DNA from: Artemia franciscana | Taxonomy: Eukaryota > Arthropoda > Branchiopoda > Anostraca > Artemiidae | Reading direction: 5' to 3' | Assembly: GCF_032884065.1 (NCBI RefSeq) | Contig: NC_088873.1 | Span: 4,670,854-4,734,853 of the forward strand | Length of the DNA stretch: 64,000 nt | Part shown: one piece after another, positions 1 through 11,896 of the stretch | Position numbering within the stretch: the first letter of the stretch is position 1 | Layout of the letters: each line of letters begins with the position of its first letter | Notes under the pieces: generated by a model | Told to the model about the DNA's origin: nothing | Databases searched by the model: none | What the model saw: the letters and a program-made list of their open reading frames with translations, nothing else | Program-made: the position numbers and the translations under genes

Positions 1-2099
1 GTGAGTCTGTACAAAAAATAGAAATTTGCCCTAGTTTTTAAGGTTATTTTTTCATTATAGGTCGTGAAGCAAGTGGAAAGATGCTTCTGCAAATTTGTGT
101 GGTGCTGCACTGTCAAATGTAAAACTTGTGTTACAATGATCGATGTGCATACATGCAAATGACGACACTGGTGAACTCTCTTAAAACTTCATTCCTGTTG
201 TTTCTGTTTAATAATTTGCCATAGTGAACAAGTGCAGCTAACGTTTTTCTTCTTTAGTAAGAGTAGATCGTTTTAGACAGTTGAAATCTCTATAAGTTGG
301 TCCAGAAGTGTTTGCTACTAGTCGACTATTTTTCATTGTTTTAGTGTTTCTAATTCTTGATTTACATAAGGTAGGCCTAATCAAAAAAGCAATGTGTAAA
401 TGGAGAACCGGCTGCACAATCAACTAAAATTTGTTCTCATTTCCAGTCTATTTGGTTATTTTTGCTTTGGAATCTCAAAAAAAAAATCATGTTACTTAAC
501 AATGGGGTTTTACTTGAATTATTATCCTAATCATAACGACATTCGAATGGAAATTTTAATAAAATTTGGATTCGATTCCAAGTTAAAAACTCCAAATCTG
601 ATATTCAAATTTGAAGATTATTGATTTTAGCAAAAAAAAAATCACATAAATTTTCTGAATCATTAATTTTCAATTTAGTCAAAAAATTGTTAGAAACTTT
701 CAGTTTTGGAGTGGGGCTGAGGCTCGTTATCTTGAGTTTATCGCCACATTATATTGTTTGTACTTAACACTTTTTGAGAGTTTTCTTCGCTAATTTTAAC
801 CGAGATCCCTCTCCCCCAGAAGCTTATACTTATGTTCTACACACGGAACCGTGAATAGTAGTTTGAGACCTCAAATAGGAATGTGAGAACATTTTTTGAA
901 GTTTTTTTCCTAATCGGGAGTAGAAGTAAAATTTTGAAGCTTCCCATGAATCCTGCACCAGAGTGGCCGGATAGGGTGCATTTACGTCATTTTGGCGCTT
1001 TTAGAGGCGTTTGTGCATATTTTGCAATCGGCATTTCTTGGGGGCGAATCGTTCATTTGGCCCATTTTCACATGGAAAATGGAGCTTTCGGTGCATTTTC
1101 ACTTTTATGGCAGCACAACTTTAAGCCAGACATCTGACAAAACTGTGCAATGCTGCTCACATTTCACGCAGACAAAGCTGTCTGAAACCATTCCGACTTA
1201 GCGCTCTCATCAAAAGCATAAAATGGCTTCATGAAAAAAGAGCCATAAACATTGAACATTTTTTTAAACTCCTTTTCGGAGCGCTTGTTGTTCAAATCAA
1301 TTCCTGGTCTTTTTCAATCTGTATTGCTCCATTATGTGCTAATTGAGCATTTGTTTCTTAAAAACAAAAACGTTGAATTTTAATGTAATCTTAAGTAGAG
1401 TTTAAACAAAGAATATTTTTGAAACATACGGCGCAGCAGAAAAACCGTGCCTTCAGTTTTCCGTTTCGAGCTATATATGTATATAATTTATTATTTAAGT
1501 AAAACTTGCTAAAGATATCCAGCAGATTTAGGCTAGCTTCAAGAAATTTTTTCAGGACCTTTATTTTAAAAACCTCCCCTCCAGGAAATGGCTCTAAATG
1601 GATATGCATTATTTAAATACTTATTCCTAGGCGTCTTCTCCTCTAGGCAATGAGAGCATGCTATCTGTTGGACTTTCACTGCCAGTATATTTATCTTTAT
1701 GTCTGAAAAATGAATTTTCTGTAAAATTTTCGAATACGCTCTTTGGTTTCGGGGTCAATAATACCATGTTTGAATATTAACTTTGAATATTTAAGTTTCG
1801 AAAATATAAAAAAAAACTAATTAAAAAAAAAGTTAAATATTCTTTTGCTCTGGAAAGATTCAGGATAATACAGAGAAAACTAAATAACATAACCAAGCGA
1901 ACCAATATGACTGAAACAAACCAAATAATATTGAAGGACTTCGAATTTAAACTATGAGTTCAGACAAAAACAGAGCTGTTTTGCAGTAATAATCCAGATA
2001 GTTGAAAACATCGCACGAGTTGTGTTGGAGCAGAAATAATTTATGGTTGGTGATCATCAAACTTCTTAGCCATAACCTTGCTTCAGAGATAAACTTCCA
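1..2099. other. Non-coding AT-rich stretch, no gene recognised
   Basis: Only short open frames without recognisable motifs occur on either strand. The window opens with GTGAGT, a good splice-donor consensus, but no exon can be seen before it, so whether it is a real donor cannot be judged. No RNA gene or clear mobile element was found. Confidence 0.5.
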
Positions 2100-4390
2100 A
2101 AAAACTTCCAAGTTCAGGATAGTGAAGATTCAATTTAAATTGTTGTTGAAACTGCGTTTTGTCCATCAAAGTAGTTACTGGAGACCCAGTTTTCCCGATT
2201 GAGACTGCATGTTTATATCCAATTTCACTTAAAAGCAAATTTTAATAAAAAATCTCAACGGACTGGTGAAAAATATCATAAGATTGTTGCTAGAGGATAA
2301 AAAAATGAATTGCCTGGCAATTGTCAAACTTTCAGCCATAAACTTGCTCCGGAGATAATAAAATTCTGTTTAATAAAGATTCAATATAGATAGTATTACC
2401 AGTTAGCTGGAACTGATTTTTTTTTAATCAAAATAGTCAGTGGAATCCCAGTTCTTACGATTAAGAATGGATGTTTGTATCCAAATTTCGCTAATAAAAA
2501 AAGGCACCCTTTCAGTAAAAAATTATGTATTTTACCCGACATTTTAGCAATTTTCCTTGGTACTTCCATTGAAAAACGGCCTTTTTATTGAAAAAATCTT
2601 AAAACAATTAAATTGCCACCCAAAACTATGAAAAAACTTTTCAAATTTAAGCTCTAATGTGGAAACTATTCAAATCCCCTTCCCTCTGTATACAAACATG
2701 CTAGGGAACAAAAACTGAAGACAAAACCTTGTAGTAAGTTGGAGCTTCTAGAATGCAACGTTTCGAAAGGTAAAGGATGAATTAGAAAGAACGTAAAAAA
2801 GTGACCTGCATGGAAATGAAATTAAGAATCATATGAAATCTTAAAATTTTAAGATAAGATATAAGCCCAGGGGTCTCCTTAACCTACGAACAATGCCGAA
2901 TTCTTTGGTTTTACGATGACTTTGGAGATACATATTAAGGAACAAGTATATTCTTTGCTAGCGATGCTGTTAATCAAATTCTCCTGAATTCAAATTCTCC
3001 TGCAAAATGATTCTCAGGTATCGAACCCCCTTATGCCGTTCTCTTCGATAGAGAAAGAGACATGAAGAATCATCAACTGTTATGTTTGTTTCTTCTGGTT
3101 TTATTCAATATCGTAGTGAAGATTCAATATGAGTTGTTTTTGCAACTGCGTTTTGTTAATCAAAATAGTCAGTGGAAACCCAGTTTCTACAACTCAGATT
3201 ATACATTTATGTCCAAATTGTCGCTAAAAAAACTGCTTGTTATGTTAAAATCTTAACTTACCAATACATTTGGATTAAGAAGTCAAATTACACCATCAAA
3301 TGTTGAAAAATTTGCTGAAATCGTTATGGATGTTTAGTCTAGAAAATTAAAGGTTTTAAACATTTGAAGTTGACAATGTTTTCTACATTGAAATTTTGTT
3401 GGATATGATAGTGAAGATTCAATATGAGTTGTTTTTGCAACTGCATTTTGTTAATTAAAATTATCAGTGGAAACTTAGTTTTTACGACTGAGATTATACG
3501 TTTATGTCCAAGTTTTCACTAAAAAAACGCCTATTATTGTAAAATTTTTAACTTACCAATACCTTTGAGTTTAGAAAGCTGTGCAGCCAGTTTACTATGT
3601 TTGAAGTTGAAAAGGTGTATCTTAACTACACCTTCAAATGTCGAAAAATTTGCAGATATTGTTATGTGTATCTTAATATAAAAAACTAAGGTTTTCAACA
3701 TTTGAAGTTGAGAAAAGATTCAATACAGGTTGTTTTTGCAGCTACGTTTTATTAATCAAAATAATCAGTGGAAACTCAGTTTTTACGACTCAGATTAAAT
3801 GTCTATGTTCAAATTGTTGCTAAAAAAAACCGCCTATTATTATAAAAATATTAGCTTACAAATAAATTTGAATTTAGAAAGCTGTGCAGCCAGTTTACAA
3901 TGTTTAAAATTGAAAAGGCGTATCTCAATTACACCTTCAAATATTGAAAAATTTGCAGAAATCGCTATGGATATTTTAATATGTAAAATGATAGGTTTTC
4001 AACATTTGAAGTAAAGAACGTTTCCACATTGAAGTTTTGTTGAATATGATAGTGAACATTCAATATGGGTGGTTTTTGCAACTGTGTTTTGTTAATCCAA
4101 ACCGAAATAGTCAGTGGAAACCGAGTTTTTGCGACTGAGATTATATGTTTATGTCCAAATTGTAACTAAAAAAAGCCACCTATTATGTTAAAAATCTTAA
4201 CTTACCGATATATTTGGATTTAGAGATCTCTGCAGCCAGTTTACTATGTTAGAAATTGAAAAGGCATATCTTAATTACACCTTCAAATGTTGAAAAATTT
4301 GCAGAAATTGTTACGGATATTTTAATATGAAAATTTAAAGGTTTTGAACATTTGAACTTGAGAACGTTACATTGAAATTGATCTGAACTA
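2100..4390. repeat. Degenerate tandem array, ~300-335 bp unit
   Basis: A unit beginning near 'agtgaagattcaatatgag' recurs at about 2117, 3112, 3408, 3716 and 4050. Each is followed by 'caactgcgttttgttaatca', 'agtcagtggaaac', 'cagattatacgtttatg' and 'caccttcaaatgttgaaaaa' in the same order. The last four units are spaced roughly 304, 308 and 334 bp. The copies are diverged and carry no conserved reading frame, which fits an old satellite-like or element-internal array. Confidence 0.75.
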
Positions 4391-5954
4391 AAAGCAGTTT
4401 ATTTAGAAAGTGATTGTGCCATTTTTGGAAATTTTAACCTGGAATAGAATGCACACATGCAATTCTTTAAATTTGTTTGAGGTTATGCCTTTTTATGTGT
4501 TAGAGTTTTTTGGTACTTTTTATGAGCTACAAACAACTTATTTGAAAGATAAATGTATCGCTTTGTAAACTTAAACCTAGAAAAGAACGCAGAAACTACT
4601 TTTTTTTTCAAATTGATTTTGGATCGTAACTTACTTTTACAGTAGAACTTTATATGAAGTGTTATTTAGGGTGAAATCTTGAACTGAAAAAAAAACTATA
4701 GGTGTCAAAATGAGTGACTTTTCACTAGCGTTAATGCCGACTTTTAAGATGACTTGATAGATTTTTCATATCAAAACATTTATCATGATCCCAAAATAGA
4801 TCAAAAATAATATAATCAAATCATCAAATACTGCGATTCTTTTTTTTTTCCTTTATTATTTCTAAGATTATATTACCACTTGATTTCTTCGAAACTACTA
4901 GGGCTGACTCTTGTCAGCTGCTAAAGGAAAGTATTCTGTATTCAGAGCTCAGGGCCAGTTATGACGGCGGGGGGGATAATTTGTTCCTCCTATATTTTCA
5001 ACTATGTGTGTTCTGATATTTTCATTAATAAATGAAGAAAAAGTGGCAACTCCTGTAGAGTAAAAAAATATTTTTTTCATCTTTATTAAAAAATTGAAAG
5101 AAATTTTTGAAACCCTTCCCCTCATATTCTTATGAATTAATACCCCAGAAAGAGCTTAAACATGATCCTTTAAAAACATTACTAATTCCATGACCTTTTG
5201 GGGTTATCATATTCAAATTATTTTGATAATTTAAAATAAAGCCCAGTTCGCTTTTTTCACACAGTCTTACAGTTACGTGTAAATCTTAACATAAATGAAG
5301 TTTATTTACACTATACATGATTATTTAGAACTGAATAACAATCTTCGTTGAAGCTCGATCACAAATTCATAAACTTACAAAAACTTATAGATGTTCTATT
5401 TAGTATTGTTTATAAAGAATAGTATTTTCTCATTGATTATCATTGCATATTAAATGATAACTAAAGGTGGCAACACTGTCTAAGTGAGCTTTAGTCAGTT
5501 TCGATACGCCTTTTGAAAAGTGCTACTCAAATAAATTCTTGTAATAATAGTTTTATAGATTTTTTCATATATTTAAATTGCTTATTTGTTTACATAAGTG
5601 TTATGTATATATATATAATATACCATCTGTAAGTAAAATTATAACCAGTTCTTTCAGTTTTATTATTTTTATGTCAAAGGCTTCTGCTTCGCCACAGTTA
5701 TCCAAGGGATTAAGTAGGAAGTTAGTAGTAGGAAAGGTGTAATATAACATAAGGGTGTTATATACCAACTGTAAATAGGAAGGGTGTAATATAAAATTAG
5801 AAGAGGGGAAGAGAGGATTTGAAAAAAAATTGGCAGAAAAGCATCAAATATGTTCTTAATGTTTATACATTTTCTTTGCACTTACTCAACTTTGATTATC
5901 TTCTCAACTGCTGAGGTTACTCTCCCTCTCTAGAATTGGTCCAGTAAGATGGAA
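4391..5954. other. No feature recognised
   Basis: AT-rich, with short homopolymer runs and a C/G-rich patch near 4970. No coding potential, RNA gene or repeat with clear boundaries was seen. Confidence 0.4.
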
Positions 5955-6670
5955 ATAAAAAAGAGGTTGACCCCCCCCAGAGGCATCAAAGATTATTCTC
6001 CTAGAAAAACTATAGAAAAAACCCACACTGCACTATAATATCCTGTATTGTACTTGTAAGGGCCGTGCAAGAACTAGAAGAGCTTATTGCTATAAACCAT
6101 GGTCAAATTGGTTTTACTGAATTATACATCTCAATTATAATACTACTACTGCAACTACTACTAATAGCTCACCGCAGCACCAAGCCACCTAAGGCCAACA
6201 CAGCTACATACCCTCTTACTCAAACCCAATCTATTCAATGCCTCCCTCTTTACACCCTCCCAGGAAGTTCCCATTTCCTGTAAATCTTTATTTATGACAT
6301 CCTCCCACTCCAGACAAGGACGACTGCGAACCCATTTTTGAAGTATGTCCATCGATATATTAATCGATATCGATATATATAATCGATATATATATATAAT
6401 CACAAGGATTCACCTACGCCAATTTAGACTGTTGATTTACATACAACTTCTTAAAAAAAGGAGTAAGGCACCGTTTATACTCAATGCATCCTTGTGATTC
6501 AAAATATATCAATGGTTATATTTCAAAAATGGGTTGTACCCCCCCCCCCAAGGGATGATAGATATGTCCCCTAGAAAAACTACAAAAAATACCACGGTTC
6601 AAAAAACTATCCCACATATTACATATAGGGAACATGTCAGAACTTGGAGGGGCCTATTGCTTTAAGTTAA
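5955..6670. repeat. Pair of diverged direct repeats bracketing a LINE tail
   Basis: About 5965-6100 and 6538-6672 align over ~135 bp. Both have a C-run, then 'cctagaaaaacta', and both end in a 'gcttattgc'/'gcctattgc' segment. The LINE tail at 6138-6395 lies between them. They may be two copies of one dispersed repeat or the halves of a larger element split by the insertion. Confidence 0.5.
6138..6395 (-). mobile_element. LINE 3' fragment (RT C-terminal tail), minus strand
   Basis: The minus strand reads the end of the LINE ORF repeated elsewhere in this window, with the blocks WEDVINKDL, EMGTSWEGVKREALNRLG and CVGLRWLGAA. The 3' end abuts an (ACT)n-type tract at 6145-6165, as in the copies at 27.2 and 33.0 kb. 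Only the last ~70 codons remain, so it is a dead 5'-truncated copy. Its 5' side runs into an AT-rich 'atcgatat' simple repeat (6350-6400). Confidence 0.75.
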
Positions 6671-7771
6671 GGAAGTTAAGTTTAAGTCAAGTTTAAGGAA
6701 GACCACGATCAGTCCACCAAGTCAAAATCATAAGGAAATTTGACGTTGCTTGTATAAAGAAAAGGAAAGAACGCTGTGAGTCAGACATTCAGTGCAATTT
6801 GTGCACGACTACTGCCAAACCAGTGAAATTTTTCATTCTTAGACAACGTATTAAGCCTCAAAACAGAAGATTCTTTTTACTACATCAAATATCATTGAGC
6901 CCATATTGGTATTACTCAGATCCAGGGGTTTTGAGTTTGGAGGGGGGGGGGGTACAAAGAATGCATCAACAAATAACCCAGTGTATAGACAAATGCGAAT
7001 ACATAAGCCAGATTAAGACGCCAGGAACTCCCAAAGTTTCAAGGCCTCTGCATTCTGTGCCAACTCTTGGGAGCCACCTGCCACCCTCCCCTCAGCTACG
7101 CCCGTGTTTAGATTTGAGCAAAATTATCGAGTTCTGTTGTTTTAGAGTGTTTTAATAAGTTTTTGGCCAGGATTTCTTCTTTTTCTTGTCGTTTTCAATA
7201 ATATCTGAACTCTAGAATAATCTATGGAATAGCCCTAGAAATAATATAGATGAAGAAACATTTGAGCCTCTTTTTTCCTCAAATTCGCGTATCTTCTTTA
7301 TCATCCTTCTTAAATATCTTTAAAGTTCAGAGCAAAAGGGGCCCAAATTGTCCAAATGCATAAACTACACAAACATAAGTAACGTCTGTTTTAAAATCTG
7401 TGTAACTTGTATTAAAACTCAGGGGGGAAGCAAAATAAAATTTTCACAGTCTAGGGGGGGAATTTCCTTCTTTCAAGGAAATTAACAAAATAAAGATATT
7501 TTTCATTTTTATTTTTTAATGCCACCAAAAACGCTATTTTTCAGAATCTACAGGGAACCCAGGAATAACTAGTCAATAATTTACCATCAATACTCGTGGA
7601 AAAAATTACAAACAGCCAGATAAGTCACACATTTGCAATTGTGATTGTGCACATCTGATTGTGCACATCTGATTGTGCGAGTGTCTTACCATTGTGTTTT
7701 TCTTCTTGGTTTCATCTTTTCAATTTTGCCAAAAAAGCAAAATTCAGCCCATATGGGAATAAGACTACTTC
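6671..7771. other. No gene; G/C homopolymers and a short tandem repeat
   Basis: Contains G-runs near 6940 and 7450 and about 2.5 copies of a ~15-bp unit (gattgtgcacatct) at 7640-7680. A 118-codon open frame at 6799-7155 has no recognisable motif and low-complexity composition; I do not regard it as a gene. Confidence 0.4.
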
Positions 7772-7882
7772 CGAAAGTAAAAACAGTTCAAAATAGGGAT
7801 GATACCTTTTTATTGACAGTGTCCTTTTTATTTCACTGTCAATAAAAAGGTATCATCCCTATTTTGAACTGTTTTACTTTCG
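7772..7882. repeat. Near-perfect inverted repeat, ~50-bp arms
   Basis: The left arm 7772-7821 (cgaaagtaaaaacagttc..) is complementary to 7834-7882 (..gaactgttttactttcg) with a single 1-nt indel and a 12-nt loop. RNA from either strand would form a long hairpin. The next bases (atggaaaggcagtgtgg) recur at 32520 beside a Penelope-like tail, so the hairpin may belong to a Penelope-like terminal region. Confidence 0.85.
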
Positions 7883-8365
7883 TCATGGAAAGGCAGTGTG
7901 GTCTTTGAAGTTATCTAAGACTACTTCCTTGTTAGTCCCCCGATCCGATTACTTTTGCTTTATTAAAAGTTTGATGAGTAGCTATTATATGTTGAAACTC
8001 TACCGTTAAAGTGCACAACACATCAGTCCGTCAAAGTAAAACGTTTTTCGACCCCTATTTAGTCCCAAAACATTTTGGTCCCATCTTACGCCTGTTCAAG
8101 TCTGATCATCACAATTTTCTACGCTGTTTTGTTTAGCTGTTAGGAAGATTTCGGGTTGTACTATAATTTGGTCAATGTTGCCAAGATGAATCTTCAGAAT
8201 AAATAAGTATGACTAGTTAGTTAAATTTGACAATGCTGTTTGTCTAAAAAGTTCATATATTAACAGCGTGTTGATTCCAAGACAGCTATACCTTCAAAAG
8301 AAGCTGTAACTTCTTAACAATGTTTCTTTTTTTTTAATTCAGCTAAAACCAAACGAAGGTCATAT

Positions 8366-9235
8366 CAAAATAGTTCGTGGTAACGAACTGTAGTAAGGAG
8401 CGACCCGGCTCAATAGTAACCAAAACTCTAACAAATGGAAATTTGATGCCAATAATTACATCAAAAGAATCGCATTTTAATGCTGATTTTAAATATATAA
8501 GTTTCATCAAGATTAGTCTTACCCGTCAAAAGTTACGAACCTGAGAAAATTTGCCTCATTTTAGAAAATAGGGAGAAATATCCCCTAAAAGTCATACGAT
8601 CTTAACGAAAATCACACCATCAGATTCAGCGTATCAGAGAACCTTATTGTAGAAGTTTCAAGTCCCTATCTAAAAAAATGTGGAATTTCGCATTTTTTGC
8701 CAGAAGACAAATCACGGATGCGTGTTTATTTGTTTTTTTTGTTTGTTTGTTTGTTTTTTTTTTCAGGGGTGATCGTATCGACTCAGTGGTCCTAGAATGT
8801 CGCGAAAGGCCTCATTCTAACGGAAATTAAAAGTTCTAGTTCCCTTTTTAAGTGACCAAAAATATTGGAGGGCACCTAGGCCCCCTCCAACGCTCATTTT
8901 CCCCCAAAGGCACCGGATCAAAATTCTGAGATAGCCATTTTATTCATCATAGTCGAAAAACCTAATAACTATGTCTTTGAGGACGACTTACTACCCCGAA
9001 GTCCCCGTGGGAGGGGCTGCAAGTTACAAACTTTGACCTGTGTTTACATATAGTAATGGTTATTGGGAAGTGTACAGACGTTTTCAGGGGGATTTTTTTG
9101 GTCTTGGGGAGAATTGAGGGGGAAGGGTTAGATGTGATGATCTTTCCATGGAGGAACTTCTGATGGGGGAAGAGAATTTGAATGGAGGGGGCGCAGGAAT
9201 TTCTCGCATTATTTAAAAAAAAAAACAATGAAAAA
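8366..9235. mobile_element. Interspersed repeat headed by a short hairpin, copy 1
   Basis: Opens with a small palindrome (agttcgtggtaacgaact) followed by 'gtagtaaggagcgacccggc' and 'cacaccatcagattcagcg'. The same order recurs at 46878-47260. The 'ggagggca..' to 'tatgtctttgaggacgac' block at 8865-9060 also recurs at 46000-46150. It has no coding capacity that I recognise, so it looks like a non-autonomous element of unknown class. Confidence 0.65.
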
Positions 9236-9288
9236 ATAAATATGAAAAGTTTTTTCTACTGAAAGTGAGGAGCAGCATTAAAACTTAA

Positions 9289-9503
9289 AACGAACAGAAA
9301 TTATTACGCATATGAGGGGTTTACCTCCTCGTAATACCTCGCTCTTTACGCTTTAGTAATTTCAACTATTTATTCTACGGCCTTTGTGATTCAGGGGTCA
9401 TTCTTATGGAACTGGGGCAAAATTTAAGCTTTAGAGTAAAGAACGAGGTATCGACGAGGGGTGAGCCCCCTCATATACGCAATAAAAACATACGAACATA
9501 GAA
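9289..9503. repeat. Inverted repeat, ~75-bp arms
   Basis: The left arm (about 9289-9365) and right arm (about 9425-9503) are imperfectly complementary, sharing 'acgcatatgaggggt', 'aatacctcgctctttac' and their complements. Related sequence appears at 9785-10055, 30950-31020 and 47270-47450, so this is the terminal module of a dispersed fold-back family. Confidence 0.7.
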
Positions 9504-9559
9504 GTTCGCTACGTAAGTCAATTTGTAAGTTACGTATATTTTTTACTTATGAAAACTTT

Positions 9560-9784
9560 CGTAAAAAATTAAAAGTTATAGTTGCCTTTTTAAGTAATCA
9601 AAAAATTGGAGGGCAACTAGGCCTCCTCTCTCGCTCCTTTTTTTTCAAAATCTTCCGATTAAAACTATGAAAAAGCCATTTAGCCCAAAATAATTAATAT
9701 GCAAATTTCGTTTTAATTATTTATGCGCGGAGAGCCAAGATCAAAAATGTATTAATTCAAAAACATCCAGAAATTAAACAAAAA
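9560..9784. repeat. Diverged copy of the 8.4-9.2 kb repeat interior
   Basis: The segment 'aaattggagggcaactaggcc' followed by 'aaaactatgaaaaagccattt' matches the block at 8860-8950 and 46010-46090 in order and spacing, but it is shorter and degraded. Confidence 0.5.
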
Positions 9785-10055
9785 ACAAGTTTTTTAAATG
9801 AAAGTAAGGAGTGACATTAAAACTTAAAACGGACGGAAATTACTCCGTATATGAAAGGGGCTTTTCCTCCTCAACGCCCCGATCTTTACGCTAAAGCTTT
9901 TTACAGTTTTAAAACGTAGAGTTAAGGGAAAGAGTCAAACTTTAGCGTAAAAAGCAGGGCGTTGAGGAGGAAAAGCCCCTTTCATATACGGAGTGATTTC
10001 TGTTCGTTTTAAGTTTTAATGTCGCTCATTACTTTCATTTAAAGAAAACTTGTTT
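9785..10055. repeat. Large palindromic repeat, ~115-bp arms
   Basis: Arms 9785-9900 and about 9935-10055 are near-complementary around a ~35-bp centre. The left arm reads 'gacattaaaacttaaaacgg' and 'tatatgaaaggggcttttcc'; the right arm carries their complements ('ggaaaagcccctttcatata', 'cgttttaagttttaatgtcg'). This is a fold-back end module of the same family as 9289-9503 and 47270-47450. Confidence 0.85.
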
Positions 10056-11380
10056 TTTTTTGTTTAATTTGTAAAAGAAAATCTATATTTTCTTTTTTTA
10101 AGACATGAAATGATGTATAGATTTTCACTAAACTAATTTAAAAAACCACATCTCATTTTCAATGTCCTTGATAGTTTAAGAATAGGAGTTAGGGAAAGAT
10201 GGGGGTAAACATCACTTAGACATGGGATATCTTCTATTCATTGGAGCTTGAGCATCGTTTCACTTCAATTTTAAAACTTGCTTTTGTTTGTTTTCAATTA
10301 AATTCATTTCTATTTTTATACCATATCAGTTTTACGGAAATATAAGAGAGGCGTCAGCGCCCTTAAACACTCATTCTTTGTGGTAAAGCTTAACTTTGAC
10401 AAAACAACATTTCAAAAATGATTATCACTAAAAATGAATGTCCCCTACAATTTTTTGGGGGAGGGGTGATAAGCTCCAAAAGACGGTTTCGCGAGTCATT
10501 TTTTTAGTTTTTCAACGAGGGCAAGGAACTAAAGCAAAATATCAGAGCCAGTGTGCTCCTCAAGTATATTCACCTTCCGACTCCCCCATGTTTCCCCTAA
10601 CGAACAAGTCTACAAGTGTTCCGTTTCTCCTATATTTTCCCCCAAGCGCAAGTCTTCATTATTTTTATCAAAATGCATGCGCAATAAACGAGAATCTTCC
10701 TCGGGACCCATAATACACATTTAATCTAAATATGATCCTCCAAAGAAAGACTCGTTAGATGGTAAACTCTTCCACCTTGCCCGTGTTGATAAGTCGTACC
10801 ATTCAAATTTTTAAATTTCTTCAAAATTCAGACACAGGAATGTAAATTTTAAGGCTTTCAACAGCCCCTCCCTCACAAGACTTTGGACCTCCTCTTCTTC
10901 TAACAGCTAATAGTATGAACTGTCTTGGCTCTGTATGAAACCTTAGAGTAGCCTATACACAAGACTGATACTGCTGGGAAAACTGTAGTAAGAAACTCAA
11001 ACGATTTCCCCTTTTTATGTGAGTACAAATCTTCAGACAAAGATATTTCGCTAAATCATTCTTATGAGCCAAATTGCAAATCATAACGACCGCCACCATG
11101 GGTATTTTCTGAAGTGCCTTTAAACTGAACTATTAACATTTCGCTACCTCAATGAAACAACTGTAGACAATGTGTTAAAGCTTCCAGTAGTTCAGAGCAT
11201 TCGCCCCTTTTCTTTTTGGGTTAGAGCCCCAATTTTTGATAATAACTTTATGATGTTTGGTCATCTCAGGAACTGGACTGTAAGCCTTTTTTGGGGTGGA
11301 TATCGTCAGGTGCCGTTTTAGACTCCACAGCCCCTTTCAGTGTTACGTCAAATTTGTCTTAGGAAAGTAACAAAGCATAA

Positions 11381-11381
<1 letters not shown>
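10056..11381. other. No feature recognised
   Basis: No motif-bearing frame on either strand. A 91-codon open frame at 10438-10713 has no recognisable domain. A vertebrate-style start context (gccgccacc-like, atgg) near 11095 opens only a four-codon frame. Confidence 0.4.

Positions 11382-11449
<68 letters not shown>
11382..11449. repeat. (AT)n microsatellite
   Basis: About 34 uninterrupted AT dinucleotides. Confidence 0.95.
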
Positions 11450-11450
<1 letters not shown>

Positions 11451-11577
11451 GAACAGTAGCAAATGTCCTATACTCTCCATTAAAGATTTTTGGCACACAT
11501 CAAACTAGATGTCTCTTCGTGACTCCACCTTTTCTCGCGCGCCGATGACAAATGTTTAGCACATTACGACGGGAATG

Positions 11578-11896
11578 ATCTGATCCACAGCTTAGATACC
11601 AATACAGTTATGAAAACTTGATTTATTTTTGGGACACAGTGCGCGGTAGCGATGCTAGCGGTTGGAGACAGGAAACTGGCAGTCTGAAACTAAAAGTCGG
11701 AGCACAGCTTAGATACCAATACAAATTGTATGCGACAAAACAAAATTGCGTTCCCGCCTATGGTGTTGTAGTACGATCTACGCGTCGGAGCGCGGGCTTG
11801 GAGGAGGCACCAAGTTCAGAGCTCTGTACCAAAAGCTTTCCATGGGCAAAACAGGAGTTTTCATAACTGTATTGGTATCTAAGCTGTGATCTGATC
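11578..11896. mobile_element. Short TIR transposon (MITE) with 8-bp target duplication
   Basis: A 303-bp element (11586-11888) has perfect 33-bp terminal inverted repeats starting CACAGCTTAG (left 11586-11618, right 11856-11888). The octamer ATCTGATC flanks it on both sides (11578-11585 and 11889-11896). An internal partial copy of the terminus starts near 11705. The interior contains an 82-codon frame with no transposase motif, so it must be mobilised in trans. An 8-bp duplication is typical of hAT, P and Merlin elements; the superfamily is not decided. Perfect termini and duplication imply a recent insertion. Confidence 0.9.

Noticed and set aside
6799..7155. 118-codon open frame
   Set aside because: No recognisable domain; contains a poly-G run and low-complexity composition.
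11090..11112. Kozak-like start 'ccgccaccatggg'
   Set aside because: Opens only Met-Gly-Ile-Phe before a stop.
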